Assembly: GCA_028698395.1 (NCBI GenBank)
Contig: JAQVDG010000189.1
Coordinates: 1-5,134 of the forward strand
Source: Weeksellaceae bacterium
Lineage (GTDB): Bacteria > Bacteroidota > Bacteroidia > Flavobacteriales > Weeksellaceae
Direction of reading: 5' to 3'
Length of the DNA: 5,134 nucleotides
The notes under the pieces are model-generated. The model did no database searches, had not been told where the DNA came from, and saw only the letters and a program-made list of their open reading frames with translations. Positions 1-4,748 of the stretch are shown piece after piece. A program made the position numbers and the translations under genes. Numbering within the stretch: the stretch's first letter is position 1; every line of letters starts with the position of its first letter.

Positions 1-1242
1 TCTTACTTTTCCTTTGTGGTGTGAACCAACCGGATATTTAGCGGTAATATCTGTCCATGGATCCGGAGTTAATTGTTTGATTCCTAATGACATTTTTCTT
101 TCATCACGATCCAAAGTCAAAACAACAGCTTCTACTTCATCTCCTACTTTTACGAAATCTTGAGCAGAACGTAAATGAGTGGACCAAGACATTTCAGAAA
201 CGTGGATTAAGCCTTCAACTCCCGGAACAACTTCTACAAACGCACCATAATCAGCCAATACTACAACTTTTCCTTTTACTTTGTCGCCAACTTTCAAATC
301 TTTGTCCAAAGCTTCCCAAGGATGTTTTTCTAATTGTTTGATTCCTAATTGGATTCTTGATTTATTTTCGTCAAAATCTAAAATAACCACATTGATTTTT
401 TGACCATCTTCCAAGATTTCTGAAGGATGGTTGATTCTTGACCAAGAAAGGTCTGTAATATGAATCAAACCGTCCACTCCTCCTAAGTCAACAAATACTC
501 CATAAGAAGTGATGTTTTTAACTTCTCCTTCCAATACTTGTCCTTTCTCAAGTTGAGCCACGATTTCTTTTTTCTGTTCTTCGATGTCGGCTTCAATAAG
601 TGCTTTGTGAGAAACCACAACGTTTTTGAATTCCGGATTAATTTTAACCACTTTGAATTCCATGGTTTTGCCTACATATTGTTCGTAATCACGAATAGGC
701 TTCACATCAATTTGTGAACCCGGTAAGAAAGCTTCGATTCCAAATACATCTACAATCATACCTCCTTTGGTACGTGCTTTAATGTATCCGTTTACGATTT
801 CTTGAGATTCATGAGCTGAGTTCACAGCATCCCAAGCGTTTAATGTTCTTGCTTTTCTGTGTGAAAGAACCAATTGGCCGTTTTTGTCTTCGCGCGTATC
901 CACCATTACTTCCACTTCATCACCAACTGCTAAGTTAGGATTGTAGCGAAATTCATTTAATGAAATAACTCCTTCTGACTTAAAGTTAATGTCAACAATA
1001 GCTTCTTTGTCAGTCAAACGAACTACTTTTCCTTTAAAAACCGAATTTTCATCCAAATCTTCCAATGTATCATCGTACATTCTTTCTAATTCGAGTTTTT
1101 CTTTACGGTCTTCTTCGTTTAATCCTGATTCAAATGATTCCCAGTCGAATTCTTCCGGGGTTACGTTGGCATTGATTGAAGTAGATTCAACTGTTGATTT
1201 TACAACTTCTTCTACTTCTTCGTTTCTTGTCTCTTCTGACAT
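1..1242 (-). CDS. rpsA: 30S ribosomal protein S1, N-terminal 414 residues (runs off left edge)
   Basis: S1 binds mRNA on the small ribosomal subunit through repeated OB-fold S1 domains and helps start translation. The minus-strand translation begins MSEETRNEEVEEV and has an acidic leader of about 60 residues. Four S1 repeats follow at about residues 64-130, 147-213, 234-303 and 319-390, and a fifth begins near 405. Repeats 3 and 4 are the clearest: SYGVFVDLGGVDGLIHITDLSW (about 246-267) and its counterpart YGAFVEVVPGVEGLIHVSEMSW. Each ends in a GIKQL motif. Bacteroidetes S1 proteins are usually about 590-620 residues, so roughly a third is missing beyond base 1. The ATG at 1242-1240 is chosen because the acidic N-terminus is typical and a promoter lies about 115 bases upstream. 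There is no Shine-Dalgarno sequence, only A/T-rich DNA, as is normal for this phylum. No frameshift is seen. Confidence 0.97.
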   Translation of the reverse strand, partial: MSEETRNEEVEEVVKSTVESTSINANVTPEEFDWESFESGLNEEDRKEKLELERMYDDTLEDLDENSVFKGKVVRLTDKEAIVDINFKSEGVISLNEFRYNPNLAVGDEVEVMVDTREDKNGQLVLSHRKARTLNAWDAVNSAHESQEIVNGYIKARTKGGMIVDVFGIEAFLPGSQIDVKPIRDYEQYVGKTMEFKVVKINPEFKNVVVSHKALIEADIEEQKKEIVAQLEKGQVLEGEVKNITSYGVFVDLGGVDGLIHITDLSWSRINHPSEILEDGQKINVVILDFDENKSRIQLGIKQLEKHPWEALDKDLKVGDKVKGKVVVLADYGAFVEVVPGVEGLIHVSEMSWSTHLRSAQDFVKVGDEVEAVVLTLDRDERKMSLGIKQLTPDPWTDITAKYPVGSHHKGKVR

Positions 1243-1358
1243 AATTTTAAATTTGTATCTCAAAATTTCAATTTAAAATAAGAGCGGAAAATTGCTTTTG
1301 AGAGTCGTTAAACTTTTGTTTTTCAATACTTTGTTTTTAAAATCCGCCAAAGTGGGTG

Positions 1359-1387
1359 CAAAAGTACTACAATTCTTTGAAAAACAA
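1359..1387 (-). promoter_or_regulatory. rpsA promoter, Bacteroidetes type, with leader of about 110 bases
   Basis: Read on the minus strand, TTG at 1387-1385 is followed after 18 bases by TACTTTTG at 1366-1359. This fits the Bacteroidetes TTG-n17-23-TAnnTTTG promoter. Transcription would start near 1353-1355, leaving a leader of about 110 bases before the rpsA ATG. The leader contains GCGGA (plus-strand 1284-1288) that can pair with TCCGC (1343-1347) across a long loop; this is a weak structure. The same TACTTTTGCAC string is found in front of def, which supports the call. Confidence 0.7.
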
Positions 1388-1561
1388 GTATAATTTATTG
1401 AAAATCTAAGACATTCGCTTTTAAATTTCCAGTATTAATTTTCACTATTAACCGATAAAAATAAATTAAAGGAGTTTTTTATTTGCTAAATTACAAAAAC
1501 CAATAAAATTAGGGTTGTGCAATAGTTACCCTTGTTAGCGGTTCATTGCAATTTCTACAGT
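1388..1561. other. Intergenic stretch between the rpsA promoter and the KilA-N pseudogene
   Basis: No convincing gene is seen here. The part from 1388 to about 1500 is very A/T-rich and featureless, with no clear intrinsic terminator for the minus-strand pseudogene. The part from about 1505 to 1546 holds one of the degenerate boundary segments listed separately. The junction between the core rpsA region and the accessory interval probably lies between about 1440 and 1505. Confidence 0.5.
1505..1550 (-). repeat. Degenerate boundary segment after the KilA-N pseudogene
   Basis: On the minus strand this reads ACCGCTAACAAGGGT, then ATTGCACAACCCT and AATTTT, starting about 15 bases past the pseudogene stop. 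It contains AGGGT/ACCCT (5 bp, 12-base loop) and an overlapping TGCAAT/ATTGCA inverted pair, so more than one fold is possible. CTAACAA, preceded by ACC, recurs in the segment near 3058-3047, and a looser version follows the WYL frame. The similarity is short and was judged by eye. Confidence 0.35.
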
Positions 1562-1702
1562 TTATTTTAGTTTCTTCATTGAGTTACTTTCAAGTAACGA
1601 TTTCATTTGTGTTATGGCAACTTTATTTAGTTGAACTAATCTGTCTCTTTGTGGTAAACCTTGTCTGATAAGCAAAGCGTTGATACTTTGAACTTTGTTC
1701 TT

Positions 1703-1765
1703 CATTTTCTACGCTCGGCATAGCTCAAAACTTCGTTTTGGCTCTGCACTCACTAATCGAAAATG
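1703..1765. repeat. 63-bp REP-like palindromic element inserted in the KilA-N pseudogene
   Basis: The segment is bounded by perfect 7-base inverted repeats, CATTTTC at 1703-1709 and GAAAATG at 1759-1765. Its centre is a 6-bp hairpin, CAAAAC-TTC-GTTTTG (1726-1740), and the arms between are imperfectly complementary (GCA/TGC plus scattered pairs). It is absent from the expected protein, lying between NME and SINALLIRQGL of the KilA-N family. It is also more GC-rich in its arms than the host gene. At 63 bases it keeps the frame but adds a TAG. A further 15 bases (1688-1702) may belong to it, since removing all 78 restores NMESINA. No clear target duplication is visible. It resembles a REP or small MITE; no other copy is in the window. 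Confidence 0.65.
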
Positions 1766-2217
1766 TTCCATATTGCTCAAAACAATTAATTGCTCCAAAG
1801 TTGCATCATCTCTTATATTTCCTTTTTGATTGGGATTGTTTTCTTTCCAAATTTTCGCAGTAATTCCGAAAAGCGCAACGTTCAATAAATCAGCTTCATT
1901 TGCATAAACATTTCTTTCGGTATCAAGTTTTCTTTGATTGCGTCAGTATGGATTTGATAATTGACTTTTGCTAAAGTTCGCTGTAAATTCCATTCTAATT
2001 TTAGACGGTCATTTTCTTCACTTTTTAATCGTTGAAATTCATTAACCAAATAGATTTGAAATTCAGGGCTTAGCCACATTGCAAAATGAAAAGCAATATC
2101 TTTGTGTGCATAAGTTCCTCCGTAACGACCTGCTTTCACAAGCATTCCGACAGCCTTTGTTCTGTCAATCCATTGTCCAACCGACATTATAAATCGATTT
2201 GTCCCAGCTTCTTGTCC

Positions 2218-2241
2218 AATTACCCCGAATTCGGGGTAATT
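2218..2241. repeat. 24-bp perfect palindrome within KilA-N coding sequence
   Basis: AATTACCCCGAA at 2218-2229 is followed directly by its exact reverse complement at 2230-2241, with an EcoRI-type GAATTC at the centre. It encodes NYPEFGVI in the pseudogene. That stretch resembles what family members usually carry here, so the palindrome may have arisen within coding sequence and not by insertion. Confidence 0.9.
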
Positions 2242-2452
2242 AAAATTTTGGTTGTTGATTTTTTCCCAAACACCCAAATATTCCAATGTATTTTTATTTG
2301 TTATCCATTTCCCTATCAAACCGCTTCCCTCGTTAAAACTCTTAGTCATATCAGTTAAACTAATAAAGTCCGTTTCGTTTTGATGAATAACAGCTATTTT
2401 CGTTTACGTTTAAAATTCTATTTTTTGCCATATTTCGCTTATAGTAACCGAA

Positions 2453-2460
2453 CAAATTTA
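2453..2460 (-). promoter_or_regulatory. Candidate -7 box for the KilA-N gene
   Basis: TAAATTTG on the minus strand (2460-2453) matches TAnnTTTG and lies 21 bases before the ATG at 2431, giving a leader of about 15 bases. No TTG -33 box is seen at the right distance. The placement supports 2431 as the original start of the gene. Confidence 0.4.
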
Positions 2461-2495
2461 CAACTATTTCAGCTTAGCTTTTTGCTTTTAGAAAC

Positions 2496-2531
2496 AAAAA
2501 ACAACCTTAAAACACTAATTCTAAAGTTGTT
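2496..2531 (-). terminator. AT-rich intrinsic terminator, minus strand
   Basis: On the minus strand AACAACTTTA (2531-2522) pairs with TAAGGTTGTT (2509-2500). That is a 10-bp stem with one G-U pair that exists only in minus-strand RNA, followed by a run of T. The one-sided G-U pair and T-run give the direction. It would end a transcript coming from the WYL-like frame or from the candidate small RNA before the KilA-N promoter begins. Confidence 0.5.
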
Positions 2532-2598
2532 GAATTCTGTAAAAGCACTTTGTTTTCAATTTTATTGTATTCTACAATTTTTAATTAACAGTTTGATA
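2496..2598 (-). ncRNA. Candidate small RNA of about 100 bases
   Basis: A TAnnTTTG-type box, TATCTTTG on the minus strand (2610-2603), is followed by about 100 bases with no good reading frame. Within them is a perfect 6-bp hairpin, ATTGTA-GAA-TACAAT (2578-2564), and the intrinsic terminator at 2531-2496 ends the stretch. The box lacks a -33 TTG, and boxes of this kind occur by chance in A/T-rich DNA. This is a suggestion built from the order box, hairpin, terminator; the sequence could equally be plain spacer. Confidence 0.22.
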
Positions 2599-2617
2599 TT
2601 TTCAAAGATAGGATTTT

Positions 2618-2665
2618 TAGTTTAAAAATTTGGTTATTACGCAATTCGCGTTGTATGTAGGCTGT
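2618..2665 (-). repeat. Degenerate boundary segment after the WYL-like frame
   Basis: On the minus strand, directly after the WYL-like stop codon, the sequence reads ACAGCCTACATACAACGCG, then ATTGCGTAATAACC and AAATTTTT. The order (GC-TACA or CTAACA, then ATTGC, then AACC, then AATTTT) matches loosely the segment that follows the KilA-N pseudogene. A small hairpin, ACGC-GAATT-GCGT, is present. The similarity is weak and could be chance, but both segments sit in the same place relative to a gene end and in the same orientation. Confidence 0.3.
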
Positions 2666-2666
2666 C

Positions 2667-2954
2667 TTATTCAGACCAAAATTCAATTTCTTTTGGATTT
2701 ATTTTAAGTCCAGATATTCGGTCAAGATTAAATGTTCTTTCTTCTTCTCGCATAAAACAATAACCAAAAAGGCACACAGAATCATATTGCCCCATTACTT
2801 TAAATCCTTTTGGCTTTATGGTTCTTAAACTTTGAACACCTCCTTCAAACTGTATGGATTTATGATAATTGAATTTTACATTTAAATCAAAATCTATGGC
2901 TAATTGTAGATAGAGTATTTTATTTTTGCATAGTGTTTTAATAATTACGTACAA
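2667..2954 (-). CDS. Short WYL-domain-like protein, possibly a 3' remnant
   Basis: WYL domains are ligand-sensing modules found mainly in transcription regulators, often linked to phage defence and DNA damage. The 95-residue frame has the pattern of one: LQLAIDFDLNVKFNYHKS at about 16-33, SLRTIKPKGF at about 42-51, then GYCFMREEERTFNLDRI at about 65-81, which is like the GYCxLRxEERTFRLDRI end of WYL domains. The WYL triad position reads VCL. There is no helix-turn-helix or partner domain. The only start in frame before the domain is TTG at 2954, just after an in-frame stop and inside repeat-like sequence. The true gene may therefore have lost its 5' part. The stop is followed at once by a boundary segment. 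The domain call is from motif pattern and is moderately sure; whether the frame is expressed is unclear. Confidence 0.5.
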   Translation of the reverse strand: MYVIIKTLCKNKILYLQLAIDFDLNVKFNYHKSIQFEGGVQSLRTIKPKGFKVMGQYDSVCLFGYCFMREEERTFNLDRISGLKINPKEIEFWSE

Positions 2955-3058
2955 TGGTTTTGTGTATGATTAGTGACGTATTTAAGTACTTAAACAACTC
3001 TCAAATATATAAAACTTTACATAAACACTATAATAATTTTGCCAAATTGTTAGTGGGT
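2930..3058. repeat. Repeat-rich junction between the WYL-like frame and the ruvX promoter
   Basis: This gene-free stretch has ATAGTGTTT at 2930-2938 and its exact inverted copy AAACACTAT at 3023-3031. Each is joined to a TAATAATT (2939-2946 and 3031-3038), and TTAGTG recurs in direct orientation near 2970 and 3050. On the minus strand the right end reads ACCCACTAACAATTTGGC with CACTA/TAGTG and AATTT/AAATT inner pairs, so it can form a hairpin. CTAACAA links it to the segment at 1505-1550. A minus-strand TATATTTG box at about 3011-3004 could start transcription toward the WYL-like frame. This is likely the right edge of the accessory interval. Confidence 0.4.
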
Positions 3059-3092
3059 AAAATGATATTCCTCTCGTTTTTCTGTAAATCCT

Positions 3093-3100
3093 TATCTTTG
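3093..3100 (+). promoter_or_regulatory. -7 box of ruvX, nearly leaderless
   Basis: TATCTTTG matches TAnnTTTG and ends only 4 bases before the ruvX ATG at 3105. If used, transcription would start at or within a few bases of the start codon, so the mRNA would be leaderless or nearly so. No TTG -33 box is seen at 17-23 bases upstream. Confidence 0.5.
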
Positions 3101-3104
3101 TAGC

Positions 3105-3530
3105 ATGCCAAGAATTATTGCACTTGATTACGGAACAAAACGCACCGGAATAGCTGTAACCGATGAATTACAAATCATCGCAACTGCTTTAGAAACAGTT
3201 GAAACAGCTAACTTAATGAAATTTTTAACAACTTATATTGCTGAAAATCCTGTTCAGGAAATTGTAGTGGGTTTACCCATGCGTATGCACGGTGAAGTAG
3301 GGCAATTGGAAACAGAAATTCAAAAATTCATTCAAAAATTTACTCAAAAACATCCTTCTCTTCCAATTTTTAGACAAAATGAAACTTTTACTTCCAAAAT
3401 GGCCGCTCAGACTTTATTTGAAACCGGACTAAGCAAGAAAAAACGAAAAGACAAAACTTTAGTTGACAAAGTAAGTGCAACTATTATTTTACAATCGTAT
3501 ATGGAAACTAAACAAAACTTAAAAATTTAA
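3105..3530 (+). CDS. ruvX: RuvX/YqgF family putative pre-16S rRNA nuclease
   Basis: YqgF/RuvX proteins have an RNase H-like fold and are implicated in 5' processing of 16S rRNA; an older proposal is Holliday junction resolution. The 141-residue protein has normal family length. It begins MPRIIALDYGTKRTGIAVTD, with the first catalytic Asp at residue 8. VVGLP follows at 54-58. NETFTSKMA at 92-100 supplies the Glu (93) in the place of the usual DER-TS motif, and DKVSATIILQSYM at 121-133 supplies the last Asp (121). All three acidic positions are thus present. The start is fixed by the N-terminal motif and the promoter box just upstream. The gene stands 78 bases before def, which has its own promoter-like box. 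Its 5' neighbour is the accessory interval, so the original upstream control region may have been changed. Confidence 0.95.
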   Translation: MPRIIALDYGTKRTGIAVTDELQIIATALETVETANLMKFLTTYIAENPVQEIVVGLPMRMHGEVGQLETEIQKFIQKFTQKHPSLPIFRQNETFTSKMAAQTLFETGLSKKKRKDKTLVDKVSATIILQSYMETKQNLKI

Positions 3531-3541
3531 GAAAATTTAAG
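3522..3541 (+). repeat. Tandem 10-bp duplication at the end of ruvX
   Basis: AAAATTTAAG occurs twice back to back (3522-3531 and 3532-3541). The first copy contains the ruvX stop codon TAA at 3528-3530. It looks like a simple replication-slippage duplication. Confidence 0.85.
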
Positions 3542-3584
3542 CTTATTTTAGTCTTCTCTCCGATTTCACTTTCGATAAATTAAG

Positions 3585-3592
3585 TACTTTTG
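3585..3592 (+). promoter_or_regulatory. -7 box of the def-DUF5606 transcript
   Basis: TACTTTTG, followed by CAC, is identical to the rpsA -7 region. It lies 16 bases before the def ATG, giving a leader of about 10-13 bases. The -33 region is poor: TTTC at 3564-3567 at a 17-base spacing is the nearest. No terminator stands between ruvX and def, so read-through from ruvX is also possible. Confidence 0.55.
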
Positions 3593-3608
3593 CACAAAAA
3601 TAAATGTA

Positions 3609-4181
3609 ATGATATTACCCATTCGAGCTTATGGAGATTCGGTTTTACGTCAAAAGTCAATTGATATAGACAAAGAATATAAAAACTTAAATATCCTGAT
3701 CAACAATATGTTCGACACCATGGAAGGTGCTTACGGCGTTGGACTTGCTGCTCCTCAAATTGGCCTGGCGATTCGTTTATTTATAATTGATTTGACTCCT
3801 TTTACGGAAGATGAAAAATACGCAGATATTCAAAATGAATTACAATCTTTCAGAAAAGTATTCATTAATGCCAAAATTACCGAAAAAAAAGGTGATGACT
3901 GGAAATTCAATGAAGGCTGTTTAAGCATTCCGGGAATTCGTGAAGACGTAAACCGCCCGGAAACCATCGTAATAGAATATTATGACGAAAACTGGCAATT
4001 TCACAAAGAAGAATTTTCCGATATTCGTGCCCGGGTAATTCAACATGAATACGACCATATAGAAGGTGTGATGTTTACAGATTATCTAACACCTTTGAAG
4101 AAAAAACTGATTCAAAATAAATTAAAAAATATTTCAAAAGGAAAAGTAAAAGCAGATTACAAAATGCAGTTTCCAAATTAA
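3609..4181 (+). CDS. def: Peptide deformylase
   Basis: This metalloenzyme removes the formyl group from the N-terminal formylmethionine of new proteins in the cytoplasm. All three family motifs are intact in the 190-residue protein. Motif 1 is GVGLAAPQ at 43-50. Motif 2 is EGCLS at 102-106, with metal ligand Cys104. Motif 3 is QHEYDH at 145-150, with ligands His146 and His150 and catalytic Glu147. The length is normal, with a lysine-rich C-terminal tail (164-184). The ATG at 3609 is chosen because MILPIRAYGDSVLR is the usual family start. An earlier ATG at 3604 is followed at once by TAA. The DUF5606 gene begins 24 bases after the stop with no terminator between, so the two probably form an operon. 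Confidence 0.98.
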   Translation: MILPIRAYGDSVLRQKSIDIDKEYKNLNILINNMFDTMEGAYGVGLAAPQIGLAIRLFIIDLTPFTEDEKYADIQNELQSFRKVFINAKITEKKGDDWKFNEGCLSIPGIREDVNRPETIVIEYYDENWQFHKEEFSDIRARVIQHEYDHIEGVMFTDYLTPLKKKLIQNKLKNISKGKVKADYKMQFPN

Positions 4182-4205
4182 TAACGAACAACATAATTAA
4201 CAACT

Positions 4206-4637
4206 ATGGATTTAACAAAAATTATTTCAATCGCAGGAAAACCGGGTTTGTACAAATTGATTTCTCAAGCTAAAGGAGGATTTATTGTAGAAGATTTAGA
4301 AAAAGGTAAAAAAACATCCATTTCGGCTCAAAACAATGTGAGTTTATTGGAAAATGTCGCTATTTATGGCGTTTCAGAAGAATTTCCATTAAAAGATGTT
4401 TTTGAGAAAATCTACCATAAAGAAAATGGAGGAGTCGCCATTAATCACAAAGAATCCGGTGCGAATCTGAGAAAATATATGGAAGAAGTTTTACCGGAAT
4501 ACGACGAAGACCGAGTATATGATTCCGATTTGAAAAAATTATTTCAATGGTACAACATTCTTCAGTCAAAAGGATTGGTTACGCCTGAACCTGAATCCGA
4601 AGAAACAAAAGAAGAAAAAATTGAAGAAGAAAATTAA
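4206..4637 (+). CDS. DUF5606 family protein, conserved in Bacteroidetes, function unknown
   Basis: The 143-residue protein matches the pattern I recall for DUF5606. The N-terminal part reads ISIAGKPGLYKLISQAKGGF (about 7-26) and NNVSLLENVAIYG (about 43-55); the second part reads LPEYDEDRVYDSDLKKLFQWYNIL (about 95-118). An acidic tail rich in Glu (about 127-143) ends it. There is no signal peptide or membrane segment, so it is probably cytoplasmic. The KPGLYKL start resembles a small beta-rich fold, but that is a guess. It lies 24 bases after def, in a def-DUF5606-mazG order that I recall as common in flavobacteria, and is followed by a strong terminator. The start has no Shine-Dalgarno sequence. 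No biochemical role is known to me; co-transcription with def hints at a housekeeping task. Confidence 0.88.
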   Translation: MDLTKIISIAGKPGLYKLISQAKGGFIVEDLEKGKKTSISAQNNVSLLENVAIYGVSEEFPLKDVFEKIYHKENGGVAINHKESGANLRKYMEEVLPEYDEDRVYDSDLKKLFQWYNILQSKGLVTPEPESEETKEEKIEEEN

Positions 4638-4660
4638 TTTCAAACTATAGAAAAAGAAGA

Positions 4661-4697
4661 AAACCGAATAATTCTAAAGAATCTGTTCGGTTTTTTT
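4661..4697 (+). terminator. Strong intrinsic terminator after the DUF5606 gene
   Basis: AAACCGAA (4661-4668) pairs with TTCGGTTT (4686-4693). An inner ATTCT-AA-AGAAT hairpin forms within the loop, and a run of seven T ends the element at 4697. It closes the def-DUF5606 transcript and separates it from mazG. Confidence 0.9.
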
Positions 4698-4698
4698 A

Positions 4699-4727
4699 TT
4701 GAATTTTTCAAAATACATCGTACTTTG
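4699..4727 (+). promoter_or_regulatory. mazG promoter
   Basis: TTG at 4699-4701 is followed after exactly 19 bases by TACTTTG at 4721-4727, a one-base-short form of the TAnnTTTG box. This is the best-spaced -33/-7 pair on the plus strand. It begins one base after the terminator T-run and gives a leader of about 16-18 bases before the mazG ATG. Confidence 0.6.
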
Positions 4728-4748
4728 TCCGTTCCTACAAATAAAAAA

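Larger units (their letters stand above)
1562..2431 (-). pseudogene. KilA-N domain protein, broken by two frameshifts and an insertion with a stop
   Basis: KilA-N proteins carry a DNA-binding-type domain shared with phage and large DNA viruses; their role in Bacteroidetes is unknown. Joining frames gives an almost complete protein of about 265-290 residues. It starts MAKNRILNVN at 2431, then after a frameshift near 2400 continues KIAVIHQNETDFISLTDM. The family core follows: GKWITNKNTLEYLGVWEKI, EAGTNRF, KAGRYGGTYAHKDIAFHFA, EFQRLKSEE, LEWNLQRTLAKVNYQIHTDA. A second frameshift near 1910 drops about 7-8 expected residues before VYANEADLLNVALFG. A 63-base palindromic element at 1703-1765 then adds a TAG stop, after which SINALLIRQGLPQRDRL and the KSLLESNSMKKLK end are readable. 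The longest intact piece (2349-1882, 155 codons) starts at an internal Met (the M of SLTDM), so it is not the natural start. Family assignment is from recall of motif patterns. Confidence 0.88.

Noticed and set aside
87..341. Plus-strand open frame opposite rpsA, rich in Leu and Gln
   Set aside because: It lies antisense within the conserved S1 domains; composition is that of reverse-complemented coding DNA and no family pattern is seen.
989..1276. Plus-strand Ser-rich open frame opposite the rpsA start
   Set aside because: It is a shadow of the acidic S1 N-terminus (Glu/Asp codons read backwards give Ser/Phe).
1505..1550. Integron attC site
   Set aside because: GTTAGCG on the plus strand does not fit the GTTRRRY core and there is no matching RYYYAAC partner at attC distance; no integrase is in the window.
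2086..2358. Plus-strand open frame opposite the KilA-N pseudogene
   Set aside because: It is antisense to the conserved KilA-N core, with no recognisable motif.
2380..2625. Plus-strand Leu/Phe-rich open frame that might be read as a small membrane protein
   Set aside because: It crosses the KilA-N start, its promoter box and the minus-strand terminator; the hydrophobic content follows from A/T richness and no start signal or family pattern is seen.
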